From assembly GCA_963810755.1 (NCBI GenBank), contig CAWEOP010000003.1:1380141-1444140 (forward strand): a stretch of 64,000 bases of DNA, given 5' to 3'. Each line of letters starts with the position of its first letter. The stretch's first letter is position 1. The position numbers and the translations under genes are program-made. Origin of the DNA: FEN-1219 sp963810755. Lineage in GTDB: Bacteria; Pseudomonadota; Gammaproteobacteria; Steroidobacterales; Rariloculaceae. A model generated the notes under the pieces. The model saw only the letters and a program-made list of their open reading frames with translations. It did no database searches and had not been told where the DNA came from. Shown here one piece after another: positions 11,670 to 21,346 of the stretch.

Positions 11670-12291
11670 ATGCTCGAAGCGCAAATCCAGCGCCATGTGC
11701 GTCCCGCTGCCGCCGATGCCGTGCTCGCCGAAGGGCCGCCGAGCTCGTCGAGAAGCGAGGGCTCTGCGGCGGTCGAGGGCGAGCCGATCGAACCGACCGT
11801 CGCGCGGTTGAAGGACGTGGACGCCGGCGCAATCGACGCGCTGCTGAGCGCCTACGGCGCCCGGCTCGTGAAGATGGAGCCGGGCCGCGAGATCCCGGGA
11901 TCGTATTGGGGCGAATCCGAGGCGGGGCTGATCGAGAACGACGTATTCGCGCGCGCCGACACCCCGGTGCACTCGCTACTGCACGAGCTCTGTCATTTCA
12001 TTTGCATGGATCGCCGCGCGCCGCGCGCGGCTCGTGACGGACGCGGGCGGTGACGACGACGAGGAGTGCGCCGTGTGCTACCTCGAGGTGCTGCTCGCGG
12101 ACGAGCTCGCGGGCTTCGGCCGTGTGCGCTGCCTCGCGGACATGGACGAGTGGGGCTACACGTTCCGCGAAGGCTCGGCCGACCGCTGGTTCGGCGGCGA
12201 TGGCGCGTCCGCGCGCGCATGGCTCCTCGAGCGTGGCCTGATCGACGAGGCCGGCAAGCCGACGTTCCGCGTGCGAAGTAGCCGCGCCTAG
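11670..12291 (+). CDS. Conserved protein of unknown function with a HELCH motif, frameshifted
   Basis: The first frame has VARLKDVDAGAIDALLSAYGARLVKMEPGREIPGSYWGE (span about residues 45-85, only partly quoted here as a description) and HSLLHELCHFICMDRR. One base near 12005-12030 then shifts the frame to LVTDAGGDDDEECAVCYLEVL and DMDEWGYTFREGSADRWF, ending WLLERGLIDEAGKPTF. Together they form one protein of about 206 residues. HELCH resembles a zinc-metalloprotease HExxH motif, with a plausible downstream acidic residue in the DEE segment, so a metallopeptidase-like role is possible but unproven. I do not recognise an assigned family. It faces hisI tail to tail. Confidence 0.65.
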
Positions 12292-12294
12292 CGC

Positions 12295-12761
12295 CTAGAG
12301 CTGCGTCGGGTTCGGCGCGTCGCCGTACACCTTCTTCGGGTCGAATACCTTCTGCGTGTCCGTGAACTCGAGAGCGTTCGCACTCCTTGCCTAGCGGGAT
12401 GCGCCGGTAGAAGCACGAGCGGTAGCCGACGTGGCAGCTCGCGCCGCCCTGGACGTCGACCTTGAGCCAGACGCAGTCCTGATCGTCGTCGATCATGAGC
12501 TCCTTCGACTTTCTGCACGAGGCCGCTCGTCGCGCCTTTGTGCCATAGCGCCTTGCGGCTGCGGCTCCAGTAGTGCGCCTCGCCCGTCATGATGGTCTTG
12601 TCGAGCGCTTCGGCGTTCATGTGGCTGACCATCAACAGCTCGCCCGTCGTCGCGTCGGTGGTGACTGCCGGAATGAGGCCCATTGCGTCGAACTTCGGCG
12701 CAAGGTCTTTGCCTTCCTCGACCTGCTCGATGCTCGTGCGCTTCGCGAATGTCCTAGCCAT
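12295..12761 (-). CDS. hisI: Phosphoribosyl-AMP cyclohydrolase, two frameshifts
   Basis: HisI opens the adenine ring of PR-AMP in histidine biosynthesis. From ATG at 12761 the first frame gives MARTFAKRTSIEQVEEG and GLIPAVTTDATTGELLMVSH, then the signatures EALDKTIMTGEAHYWSRSR and LWHKGATSGLVQKV. After a shift near 12500 the second frame reads MIDDDQDCVWLKVDVQGGAS with CHVGYRSCFYRRIP, carrying the zinc cysteines. A further shift near 12385 gives FTDTQKVFDPKKVYGDAPNP to the stop at 12295. The reconstructed protein is about 155 residues, normal for a stand-alone HisI. No other his gene is adjacent. Confidence 0.88.
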
Positions 12762-12869
12762 GGCGTGGCGTCCAGTCACTTTTGAGGGCGGCGATTATAG
12801 GCCAAAGCCGCCGAGGCCGCGCCGCGGCGCTCGAGCGGGAGTAACATCGGCGGCAGCAGGGGGTTAGAT

Positions 12870-13886
12870 ATGAACGCTGAGCTTCGGCCTTCCGTGTCGG
12901 GTCTCGTGGTCGCGTTGATCGCGTCGTTCCTCGCCGCGTCGGCGCTGGCCCAAGCCCCGCCCGCCGCGGCACCCGCGGGTTCCCCCGCGGCGCCCGCGGC
13001 TTCCGCTGCGCGCCCGCGGCACGATCCGCGGCCGGCGCGCCGTCCGCCCGCGCCGCTTGGACGCCGGCCCGCACCGCCGACGGCCAGCCGGATCTCCAAG
13101 GCAAGTGGGTCAACTTCGACAGCACACCGTTCGAGGCCGACGAGGCTCCGCGCCCGGCGTCCGAAATCAATCCGCCGGCGCATTGGACCGAGCACGATAG
13201 CCCGCAGAGCGCGGCGCGCCGCTCGATGGTCGTGGATCCACCGAACGGCCGGGTCCCGGTCATGAAGTGGGCCGAGGACAGGCGCGATTACGACCTGGCC
13301 CATCTCGGCGACGCGCCGCAGCACGAGACGCCGTGGGTCCGCTGCATCACTCGCGGCGTTCCGGGCGGGATGTTCCCCGCGGGATACAACAACGCCTATG
13401 AGATCATCCAAATACCGGGCTACGTGGTGATCGTTTACGAAATGATCCACGAGACGCGGATCATTCCGCTCGACGCTCGCCCGCACGTCGGTGGCGCCAT
13501 CAAGATGTGGAACGGAGACTCGCGCGGCCGCTGGGACGGGAACACGCTCGTCGTCGAGACCACGAACTTCAACGACAAAGGCTCCATCGCGACGAGCGCC
13601 GCGACGGGCCGGATCCGCGGGATTCCGCAGAGCGAGCAGCTGCATGTCGTCGAACGCTTCACGCGTACGGGCCACGATCGGATCGAGTACTCCGTCACGG
13701 TCACGGACCCGAAGGTTTACACGCGCACCGTGGACCGTCGCGCTGCCGCTCAATCGTGACGACACGTACGTGATGTTCGAGTACGCGTGCCACGAGGGCA
13801 ATCTTGCGTTGCCGAGCGAGCTGCGCGCGGGGCGTGCGGCGGACGCCGCGGCCGCCGGCGCGGGCGCAGGCACACCACGCCGCTGA
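12870..13886 (+). CDS. Secreted protein of unknown function, two frameshifts
   Basis: The ATG at 12870 starts a clear signal peptide (LVVALIASFLAASALAQA). After an Ala/Pro-rich stretch the frame shifts (about 13020-13060) and the mature part reads ARTADGQPDLQGKWVNFD, VVDPPNGRVPVMKWAEDRR, TRGVPGGMFPAGYNNAYEI and RGRWDGNTLVVETTNFND. A second shift near 13735 gives LPLNRDDTYVMFEYACHEGN and the C-terminus. About 335 residues in all. It is a paralogue of the partial gene at 1-569. The WDGNTLVVETTNF type motif recurs in many exported soil-bacterial proteins, but no role is known to me. Confidence 0.75.
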
Positions 13887-14362
13887 GGCACCTCGACCGA
13901 CACCATGCCGCGGGCGCGCATCGCCCCCGCCGCGGTGCTGAGGCGCGTCGGCCGACACCTGGCCGCTCGGCGCATCCGCCAGCCGCGGCGTTCAGGCGCT
14001 TCCGCCGACTCCGCTGACGCGCGACCGTGCGCGGCGGCGTGCATGCATAGGCGTGGTTCTACCGACTGTCACCTCGGCGGACAGATTCGCTTCGATTGTG
14101 CGCAAACGGTTGACGTTTTCGGCCGATTGTCACCTTTTCGCGGACGATCGTCGCGAGAATGTCCACCGAGGTGACAATCGACCGGAGGGCTCATACGCAA
14201 GCGCGCTGTCGCTACGATCGTACGCACGGGCTTCAGTGCAAATCCACGACGCGTGGTCTGTGCAAAGGCCGCTTTGCAAATCCGCGGCGCGAGGCCTGCA
14301 ACGCCGCTTTCGGTGCGGCTGGTATCATGCGCGCAATCCGCAGCCCAACAGCGACCGCCCCT
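13887..14362. other. Gene-free interval before cysS
   Basis: No convincing gene is present in these 476 bases. They contain the first copy of the inverted-repeat element described separately (14065-14178). A frame upstream of cysS stays open from 14159, but it lacks similarity to the synthetase and includes half of the repeat element, so I treat it as chance. Confidence 0.5.
14065..14178. repeat. Inverted-repeat element, copy 1
   Basis: An element of about 115 bases begins TGTCACCTCGGCGGACA (14067-14083) and ends with the near-complement TGTCCACCGAGGTGACA (14160-14176). Inside are GATTGT- and GCGGAC-type half-sites in both directions (CGATTGTGCGC, CGATTGTCACC, GCGGACGATC). A second, clearly related copy lies at 51665-51774 with the same internal order. 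This suggests a small mobile (MITE- or REP-like) or regulatory element rather than chance structure. Confidence 0.65.
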
Positions 14363-15835
14363 ATGGCGCTTCATGTCCACAACACGCTGACCCGCACGCG
14401 CGAGCCGTTCACGCCGGCCGACCCACAGCGCGTGACGATGTACGTCTGCGGACCCACGGTCTACAACTTCGCGCACATCGGTAACGCGCGGCCGCCGGTC
14501 GTGTTCGACGTGCTCGCGCGCCTGCTGCGCCGCAGCTACGCGGTGACCTACGCGCGCAACGTCACCGACGTCGACGACCGGATCAACGAAACGGCCCGCG
14601 TGGAAGGCGTGGAGATCGGCGTCGTCACGGCGCGCTATCTCGCCGCGTATCACGACGACATGAGAGTGCTCGGCGTGGCGCCGCCCGACATCGAGCCGCG
14701 CGTGACCGAGAGTCTGCCGCAGATCATTTCGCTGATCGAGAAGCTCGTCGGCGCCGGGCACGCATACGAGGCCGAAGGCCACGTGCTGTTCGCCGTGCCG
14801 AGCTTCGCGTCCTACGGCAAGCTCTCGGGTCGCGACCCCGAGGAGCTGCTCGCGGGCGCGCGCATCGAAGTTGCCCCGTATAAAAGAGACGCAGGCGACT
14901 TCGTGCTGTGGAAGCCCTCGCCGGACGGTGTGGTCGGCTGGCCGAGCCCATGGGGCCGGGGCCGTCCCGGTTGGCACATCGAATGCTCGGCGATGGTCGA
15001 GCACCATCTCGGCGAGACGATCGACATCCACGGCGGCGGCGTCGATCTGGTTTTCCCGCACCACGAGAACGAGGTCGCGCAAAGCCGCTGCGCGCACGGC
15101 GGGAAGCAATACGCGCGCTACTGGCTGCACAACGGCCTCGTGCAAGTGAACGGCGAGAAGATGTCGAAGTCGCTCGGCAATTTCCTGCTCGTGCGCGACG
15201 CGCTCGGCGAATACGGCGGCGAGACCGTGCGCCTCGCGCTGCTGAAGACCCACTACCGCCAGCCCCTCGATTGGACGCAGGCGCTCGTGAGCGAGGCGCG
15301 CCAGAATCTCGATCGGCTCTACGGCGCGCTCCACGAAGCGGGCATTCGCGGTGCGCAACAGGGTGAGCCGACAGCGGACGTCCCGGCTGGTGTTCTCGCG
15401 GCTCTCGAGGACGATCTGAATACGCCACTCGCATTCGCCGAGCTGCTCGCCGTGGCGCGCGCTGCGAACAGCAGTAAGGATGTCTCGGAGCGTCTGAAGC
15501 TCGCGGAGAGTCTGCGTGCGGGTGGCTGGCTGCTCGGCCTTCTGCAGGCCGATCCGCATGCTTGGCTCCGCGGTCCCGGCGCGCGGACCGGTGCGGATCT
15601 GAGTGACGAAGAGGTTGACTCCATGCTGGAACAGCGCAAGGCTTTCCGGCGTGAGCGCAAGTTCGGCGAAGCGGATCGGATCAGGGATCGTCTCGTCGAG
15701 CGCGGCATCGTGATCAAGGACCGGCCCGACGGACGCGTGGACTGGGCGCGAGCGTCCCCTTCCATGGGAACAGCAACCGGTGCCGCGACCGTTGTCGCGG
15801 TCGGCTCGACCGCAGAGCGCGAGGACACTCGTTGA
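14363..15835 (+). CDS. cysS: Cysteinyl-tRNA synthetase
   Basis: CysRS charges tRNA-Cys. The ATG at 14363 begins MALHVHNTLTRTREPF, matching the family start; the frame is open further upstream but without similarity. Motifs in order: MYVCGPTVYNFAHIGNARP with the first zinc Cys and the HIGH-type HIGN, GWHIECSAM with the second zinc Cys, HHENEVAQS, and KMSKSLGN. The product is 490 residues and intact; the C-terminal region after about residue 460 is variable. The stop overlaps the yidD start by four bases. Confidence 0.95.
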   Translation: MALHVHNTLTRTREPFTPADPQRVTMYVCGPTVYNFAHIGNARPPVVFDVLARLLRRSYAVTYARNVTDVDDRINETARVEGVEIGVVTARYLAAYHDDMRVLGVAPPDIEPRVTESLPQIISLIEKLVGAGHAYEAEGHVLFAVPSFASYGKLSGRDPEELLAGARIEVAPYKRDAGDFVLWKPSPDGVVGWPSPWGRGRPGWHIECSAMVEHHLGETIDIHGGGVDLVFPHHENEVAQSRCAHGGKQYARYWLHNGLVQVNGEKMSKSLGNFLLVRDALGEYGGETVRLALLKTHYRQPLDWTQALVSEARQNLDRLYGALHEAGIRGAQQGEPTADVPAGVLAALEDDLNTPLAFAELLAVARAANSSKDVSERLKLAESLRAGGWLLGLLQADPHAWLRGPGARTGADLSDEEVDSMLEQRKAFRRERKFGEADRIRDRLVERGIVIKDRPDGRVDWARASPSMGTATGAATVVAVGSTAEREDTR

Positions 15836-16059
15836 GAGATGCGATTCGCTGGATGCTGATCGCCGCTATCAAGCTCTATCAGGTCACGCTATCGCCGTGG
15901 CTCGGGAAACAATGCCGTTACATCCCGACCTGTTCGGCGTACGCCGAGGAGGCGTTGCGCCGTTTCGGCGTGCGGCGCGGCGTGGCGCTTGCCATAAAAC
16001 GCATCGGGCGCTGCCATCCGTGGGGCGGCTCGGGTTACGATCCCGTACCGGAAGAATGA
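15832..16059 (+). CDS. yidD: Membrane protein insertion efficiency factor YidD
   Basis: YidD is a small membrane-associated protein that helps YidC-dependent insertion. The 75-residue product has the family core LYQVTLSPWLGKQCRYIPTC followed by SAYAEEALRRFG and GRCHPWGGSGYDPVP with its conserved cysteines. The likely start is TTG at 15832, overlapping the cysS stop. In many bacteria yidD sits between rnpA and yidC; here it is coupled to cysS and trm112, which is unusual. Confidence 0.93.
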   Translation: MRDAIRWMLIAAIKLYQVTLSPWLGKQCRYIPTCSAYAEEALRRFGVRRGVALAIKRIGRCHPWGGSGYDPVPEE

Positions 16060-16060
16060 A

Positions 16061-16324
16061 ATGGAACGTGCATTGCTCGATATTCTCTGTTGCCCGGTGA
16101 CCCGCTCGCCGCTCGAGATCCTATCCGAGCGCGAGCTCGCGGAGCTCAACCAGCGGATCACCGAGCGCCGCATCAAGAATCGCGACGACGCGGTCGTCGA
16201 GGAGCCGCTCGAGCAAGCCCTCGTGACGCGCTCCGCCAAGCTCGTCTATCCCGTGCGCGACGGCGTGCCCGTCCTGCTCGAGGACCAGGCGATGCCCCTG
16301 AGCCAAATCGAAGGTCCCGCCTGA
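16061..16324 (+). CDS. Trm112 family protein
   Basis: The 87-residue protein starts MERALLDILCCPVTRSPLE and ends with LVYPVRDGVPVLLEDQAMPL, the pattern of the bacterial YcaR/Trm112-like family. Eukaryotic Trm112 activates methyltransferases; the role of bacterial members is poorly defined. Here only two adjacent N-terminal cysteines remain from the usual zinc-site pattern. It begins one base after the yidD stop, and its stop overlaps the presumed holA start, so it lies inside an operon. Confidence 0.88.
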   Translation: MERALLDILCCPVTRSPLEILSERELAELNQRITERRIKNRDDAVVEEPLEQALVTRSAKLVYPVRDGVPVLLEDQAMPLSQIEGPA

Positions 16325-17370
16325 AAATCCCGGCTCGCCAACTCGAGCGCCAGCTCGCCGGAGGCCTCTCGCAGGTGTATCTCGTCGCCGGTGACGAGCC
16401 GCTGCTCGTCGACGAGGCGCTCGAGGCCGTCCGCGCGGCTGCGCGCGGCAAGGGCTTCACGACGCGCGAGTTGCACGTCACGGATCGGAGCTTTCGCTGG
16501 GCGGAGCTCGAAGGTGCGGCCGACAACCTATCGTTGTTCGCGACGCGCAAGATCGTGGAGCTGCGGATGCCGTCGCCGCGGCCCGGCGACGCGGGCTCCA
16601 AGACCATAGCGGCGCTCGCCGAACGCGACGATCCCGACACGATCCTGCTCGTAGGCGTCGGCGAGAAGCTCGACTCGTCCGCGCAGAAGACCGCCTGGGT
16701 CAAGGCGATCGACAAGCAGGGGGTCGTCGTCGAGGTTTGGCCGATCGAGCGTAATGAGCTCCCGCGCTGGGTTCAGCAGCGTGCGAGCGCCGCGCGGCTG
16801 AAGCTCACGCCCGCGGCCGCGCAGCTGCTCGCGGAGCGCGTCGAGGGCAACTTGCTCGCGGCGGATCAAGAGATCAAGCGGCTCGTCCTGACGGCTGCGG
16901 GGGAGGAGGTGGACGAGGCCGAGGTGCTCGATTCCGTCGCGAACCACAGCCGCTTCGACGTGTTCGCGCTCGCGGACGCCGTGCTCGCGGGCGAGACCGC
17001 GCGCGCTTTCAAGATCCTCTGGGGCCTGCGCGCCGAAGGCGTCGCGCCCGTGCTGATCAGCTGGGCGCTGAACCGCGACATCGGCCTGCTCTCGCGCCTC
17101 GATTACGCGGTGCGGCATGGCGATAACCTCGACGGCGCGCTGATGCGCCAAGGCGTGTGGCGCCGCCGCCAGACGCTCGTGAAGCAGGCGACCCGGCGAT
17201 TCAAGACACGTCAGCTCGCGACGCTGCTCCGGCACGCGAGCCAAGTCGACGCGGCGCTCAAGGGCGTGTTCCCGGCCGAGCCGTGGGGCACGCTCACCGA
17301 CCTGCTCGTCGCGATGCTGCGTCCGCCCGAAAAGGCGCCCGGGCCGAAGGCGCACGCGGAGATGACTTGA
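16321..17370 (+). CDS. holA: DNA polymerase III delta subunit
   Basis: HolA opens the beta clamp within the clamp loader. The product reads KIPARQLERQLAGGLSQVYLVAGDEPLLVDEALEAVR at its start (residues about 2-38, only partly typical), and further RWVQQRASAARLKLTPAAAQL, ERVEGNLLAADQEIKRL and SRFDVFALADAVLAG. About 350 residues, normal. The start is uncertain: the frame is open far upstream, and the CTG at 16321 overlapping the Trm112 stop gives the family length. It is followed closely by nadD. Confidence 0.9.
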   Translation: MKIPARQLERQLAGGLSQVYLVAGDEPLLVDEALEAVRAAARGKGFTTRELHVTDRSFRWAELEGAADNLSLFATRKIVELRMPSPRPGDAGSKTIAALAERDDPDTILLVGVGEKLDSSAQKTAWVKAIDKQGVVVEVWPIERNELPRWVQQRASAARLKLTPAAAQLLAERVEGNLLAADQEIKRLVLTAAGEEVDEAEVLDSVANHSRFDVFALADAVLAGETARAFKILWGLRAEGVAPVLISWALNRDIGLLSRLDYAVRHGDNLDGALMRQGVWRRRQTLVKQATRRFKTRQLATLLRHASQVDAALKGVFPAEPWGTLTDLLVAMLRPPEKAPGPKAHAEMT

Positions 17371-17384
17371 CCGCCGTGCAGCGC

Positions 17385-18027
17385 ATGGGGCCTGTCGGCA
17401 TCTTCGGCGGGACGTTCGATCCGATTCACTATGGGCACTTGCGCACGGCGCTCGAGGTCGAGCAGACGCTCGGGCTCGCGCGCGTGTATTTCGTGCCGTG
17501 CGCGAACCCGCCGCATCGCAGCGCGCCGATGACGGACGGAATGCTGCGTCTCAAGCTCGTGAAGGCAGCGATCCGCGGGGAGCCGAAGTTCGTCGCCGAC
17601 GACCGCGAGCTGCAGCGCACGGGACCGTCATATACCGTGGATACGCTGGCGAGCTTCCGTGCGGAATTTCCGCGCCGCTCGTTGTGTCTGTTGCTCGGAA
17701 TGGATGCGTTTCTCGGACTGCCGACGTGGCACCGCTGGCGCGAGCTGCTCGACGCTCGCGCACGTCGTGGTCGCGCACCGTCCCGGCTGGCGCGCGCCGA
17801 CCACCGGCACGCTCGGCAAGCTGCTGCTCGAGCGGCGCACCGCTGACGCGGGCGACTTGCGCCGCAGCCCTGCCGGCGCCATGTACGTGCACCCGGTGAC
17901 TCAGCTCGAGATCTCGTCGACCGGTTTGCGAGCCGCGCTCGTCGCGGGCTTCGATCCGAAGTTCTTGATGCCCGATAGCGTAAGGAAGATCATTCTCAAA
18001 ACGGAGTGTTATGCCGAAAACCCCTAG
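17385..18027 (+). CDS. nadD: Nicotinate-nucleotide adenylyltransferase, one frameshift
   Basis: NadD makes deamido-NAD from nicotinate mononucleotide and ATP. The ATG at 17385 gives MGPVGIFGGTFDPIHYGHLR with the nucleotidyltransferase motifs GGTFDPIH and HYGH; GTG 17376 and TTG 17367 are in-frame alternatives. SYTVDTLASFR and LLLGMDAFLGLPTWHRWREL follow. An apparent extra G near 17754 breaks the frame; the second frame continues LAHVVVAHRPGWRAP and ends with the ISSTGLRAAL motif (the family ISST.IR). Reconstructed length is about 214 residues, normal. Confidence 0.93.
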
Positions 18028-18499
18028 GAAGAGAACGCGTCGATCGCAGCACCCCCCGTCAGCGGGTCCCACACCCAAGAGCTCGGCCGGTCAGAGCAAG
18101 CCGAAACGAGCCGCGCCTCGCCCGAAACGCAAGAAAGCACGCCTCACGATTTCGCAGCTCGTCGCCGCGGCGCTCGACGATCTCAAGGCCACGGACGTGA
18201 GCGTGCTCGACGTGCGTCACCTCACGACGGTCACGGACACGATGATCGTCGCGAGCGGCCGCTCGGACCGGCACGTCCGCGCGATCGCCGACGAGGTGGT
18301 CGTGCAGTGCAAGAAGGAGGGCTACCGCCCCATCGGCGTCGAGGGCAAGCAGGTAGGCGAGTGGGTGCTCGTCGATCTCGGCGACGTCGTCGTGCACGTG
18401 ATGCAGCCGCGCGCGCGCGACTTCTACAACCTCGAGAAGCTCTGGGACATCACCGCGAACGCGGCGGCCGACGCAGCCGAGACCGCAGTGCACGCGTAA
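18011..18499 (+). CDS. rsfS: Ribosomal silencing factor RsfS with a basic N-terminal extension
   Basis: RsfS binds ribosomal protein uL14 and blocks subunit joining in stationary phase. The conserved domain starts near residue 45 (LTISQLVAAALDDLKATDV) and includes TVTDTMIVASGRSDRHVRAI, EGKQVGEWVLVDLGDVVVHV and ARDFYNLEKLWD. It is preceded by about 45 residues rich in Lys, Arg and Pro that many orthologues lack. The ATG at 18011 overlaps the nadD end, and other starts downstream could remove the extension, so its reality depends on the start choice. Confidence 0.93.
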   Translation: MPKTPRKRTRRSQHPPSAGPTPKSSAGQSKPKRAAPRPKRKKARLTISQLVAAALDDLKATDVSVLDVRHLTTVTDTMIVASGRSDRHVRAIADEVVVQCKKEGYRPIGVEGKQVGEWVLVDLGDVVVHVMQPRARDFYNLEKLWDITANAAADAAETAVHA

Positions 18500-18558
18500 C
18501 CCCTTCAGCGCCCGTGGCTGACGCCGCGCGCCCTTCGGTGGAAACCACAGCGCGAACG

Positions 18559-19032
18559 ATGTTGCGTCTACTGCTGATCAACGCGTCGAGCCGCCAGCCC
18601 GAATGGGTCGACGCGGGCTACGCCGAATATGCGGACCGCTTGCGCGGCCGCTGCACCCTCGAGATCAAGACGATTCCCCTCGCGAAGCGCACCGCGTCGA
18701 CGAATATCGAGCGTGCGATGGCCGACGAAGGCGAGCGCATGGCCGCCGCGATCCCGGACGGAGCGCACGTGGTCGCGCTGGTCGAGAACGGTAAGCCGTG
18801 GAGCACGAAGGAGCTCGCGGCGAAGCTCGAGCGCTGGTCCGAGCGCGGCGCGCCCGTCGTGTTCCTCGTGGGCGGCCCCGACGGGCTCGGAGCCCCGGCC
18901 CTGGCGCGCGCGGCCGACCGCTGGTCCGTGTCGGCGCTCACGCTGCCTCACGGGTTGGCGCGGATCGTCGTCGCCGAGGCGCTCTACCGCGCGTGGTCGG
19001 TTTTGCAAAATCACCCCTACCACCGGGCCTAG
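18559..19032 (+). CDS. rlmH: 23S rRNA pseudouridine-1915 N3-methyltransferase
   Basis: RlmH (YbeA) is a SPOUT methyltransferase modifying pseudouridine 1915 of 23S rRNA. The ATG at 18559 gives MLRLLLINASSRQPEWVDAG; the body contains the SAM-knot segment VVFLVGGPDGLG and the C-terminal LTLPHGLARIVVAEALYRAW and HPYHRA. The 157-residue length is normal. It follows rsfS in the conserved order. The open frame extends upstream but the ATG matches the family. Confidence 0.95.
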   Translation: MLRLLLINASSRQPEWVDAGYAEYADRLRGRCTLEIKTIPLAKRTASTNIERAMADEGERMAAAIPDGAHVVALVENGKPWSTKELAAKLERWSERGAPVVFLVGGPDGLGAPALARAADRWSVSALTLPHGLARIVVAEALYRAWSVLQNHPYHRA

Positions 19033-19153
19033 CGCAACGCAGCGAGGACGCTCGGCCCGTGCCGCGGCGGCGCTGGCGGCGCCCGCGGCATCTGCGGCCC
19101 GCTTCTTTCGCCCGGGCTAGGCGCTTCCCGCACTAGATCGTATAGTTCTTTGA

Positions 19154-19845
19154 ATGAAAAAGGATTTCATTTACCTCGCGTCGGCATCGCCGCGGCGCAG
19201 CGAGTTGCTGCGCCAGATCGGCGTGCGTTTCGAGGTCCTGCCGGCGCAGATTCCCGAGGTGCAGGAAGACGGCGAGGCCCCCAACGCACTACGTGACGAG
19301 GCTCGCGCGGGCGAAGGCCGATGCGGTCTGGGAGCTCATCTGCGCGCGCTCGGCAGGCGCGGTCGTCGAAGCGCGGCCCGTGCTCGCGGCCGATACGGTC
19401 GTAGTGATCGACGAGCGCGTGCTCGGCAAGCCGGCCGACACCGCCGAGGCGATGGCGATGCTCGCGGAGCTGTCCGGGCCGCACGCACCGCGTTCTCACG
19501 GCCGTCGCGCTGCGCTGCGGCCGGTCGCTCGAGATGCTGCTCTGCCGCAGCGAAGTTCGATTTCGCGAGACGAGCGCCGAGGAGCGCGCGGCGTACTGTC
19601 GCAGCGGCGAGCCGTTCGACAAGGCCGGCGCCTACGGTATCCAAGGGCGCGCAGCGGCGTTCGTCGAGCACCTGTCCGGCAGCTATTCGTCGGTCGTCGG
19701 GTTGCCGCTGTTCGAGACGGCGACGCTGCTCCAGCGCTGCGGTGTGGAGTTGTGGGGCGATATTCCTTCAGGGCCACGCAAGGACCGCCGGACCGCGGGG
19801 CGAGCCGAGGCTCCGCACGGCACGGACGATGTGCGTACCGCGTGA
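19154..19845 (+). CDS. maf: Maf-family nucleotide pyrophosphatase, two frameshifts
   Basis: Maf/YhdE enzymes hydrolyse non-canonical or selected nucleoside triphosphates. The first frame gives MKKDFIYLASASPRRSELLR with the SxSPRR motif and QIGVRFEVLPAQIPE. A shift near 19290 leads to YVTRLARAKADAVWE and VLAADTVVVIDERVLGKP. An apparent extra C near 19481 leads to the last part, SAEERAAYCRSGEPFDKAGAY and GIQGRAAAFVEHLSGSYSS with VVGLPLFET. The total is about 230 residues, slightly long at the C-terminus. The stop overlaps the rng start. Confidence 0.9.
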
Positions 19846-21338
19846 TGAAGCGCGAGGAGATCCTGATCAACGCGACGCCGCGCGAGGTCCGAACAGCGCT
19901 CGTCGAGAGCGGTGTGCTCCAGGAAGTGCTGATCGAGCGCACGAGCCGCCGCGGATTGATCAGCAACATTTATAAAGGAAAGGTGTCGAGGGTGCTGCCC
20001 GGAATGCAAGCCGCGTTCGTCGATCTCGGGCTCGAGCGCACGGCGTTCCTGCACGCGTCCGACATTGCGCGCGCGCCGGACCTCGCCCGCGGCGACGACG
20101 CTGCGCCGCAGAGCGACCGCGATGCGGACATTCGCGAGTTCGTGCACGACGGCCAAGAGCTGCTCGTCCAGATATTGAAGGAGCCGCTCGGAACGAAGGG
20201 GGCACGTCTCACCACTTACATCACGATCCCGTCGCGTTATCTCGTCATGACGCCGCTCGGGGGCGGTGTCGGCGTGTCGTCGCGGATCGAGGCCGAGGCG
20301 GAGCGCGAGCGGCTACGCTCGACGCTCGAGAAGCTGATCGTCGCGCAGCGACGCGCCAGGCGGCTACATCGTACGCACCGCGGCCGAAGGCGCTTCCGAG
20401 GACGACCTCGACGCCGACATGGCGTTCCTCCAGAAGATCTGGAAGGCGATCGAGGAGAAGGCGAAGAGCACACGCCGCCAGGCGAGCTCGTGCACGAGGA
20501 CCTGCCGCTGCCGCTGCGCGTGCTGCGCGACTCGTCGAGCCCCGCGATCTCGCGGGTGCGAGTCGATTCCGAGCCGACGTACCGCGCGCGTGAAAGAGTT
20601 CGCCGAGCACTTCGTGCCGCATCTCGCGCCGCTGGTGGAGCTGTATGCCGAGGATCGGCCGATCTTCGACGTCTACGGCATCGACGACGAGATCGACCGC
20701 GCACTGAACCGGAAGGTGCCGCTGAAATCCGGCGGCCACGTCGTGTTCGACCAGACCGAGGCGATGACGACGATCGACGTGAACACCGGAGCCTACGTCG
20801 GCCATCGCAACCTCGAGGAGACGATCTTTCGCACGAACCTCGAGGCGGCCGTCGCGATCGCCCGGCAGCTCAGGCTCCGCAACCTCGGGCGGCATCATCA
20901 TCATCGACTTCATCGACATGACCGAGGAGGAGCACCGCCGCCAGGTGCTCCAGGCGCTCACGGACCGGCTCGCGGGCGACCATGCGAAGTCGCAGGTCAT
21001 GAGCGTGTCCTCGCTCGGCCTCGTCGAGATGACCCGCAAGCGGAATCGCGAGAGCCTGGAACACGTGCTGTGCCAAGCTTGTCCAAGCTGCGAAGGCCGC
21101 GGATTCGTGAAGACGTCGGAAACCGTCTGCTACGAGATCTTCCGCGAGATCCTGCGTCAGCACCGCCAGTTCGACTTCCAGGAGCTGCTCGTGCTCGCGC
21201 GCCCGAACGTGATCGAACGGCTGCTCGACGAGGAGTCCGCGAGCATTGCCGAGCTCGAGGAACTGACCGGCAAGCCGATCCGGCTCCAGAGTGAGGGGGC
21301 TGTATGCTCCCGATCAATTCGACGTGGTGTTGATGTAG
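19845..21338 (+). CDS. rng: Ribonuclease G, several frameshifts
   Basis: RNase G processes the 5' end of 16S rRNA and some mRNAs. The ATG at 19845 gives MKREEILINATPREVRTALVE and then the S1 region IERTSRRGLISNIYKGKVSR. Later pieces, in different frames, are MAFLQKIWKAIEEKAKST, PPGELVHEDLPLPLRVLRD, YGIDDEIDRALNRKVPLKSG, the catalytic part MTTIDVNTGAYVG, IIIIDFIDMTEEEHRRQVL, the zinc-link cysteines CQACPSCEGRG, and the end LYAPDQFDVVLM. Shifts lie near 20350, 20470-20590, 20890 and in the G run at 21294-21298. Five or so indels in one conserved gene argue for read errors, not decay. Confidence 0.9.
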
Positions 21339-21346
21339 GAACTCGA

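Noticed and set aside
14069..15559. A long minus-strand frame opposite cysS
   Set aside because: Antisense shadow; cysS on the plus strand has all synthetase motifs.
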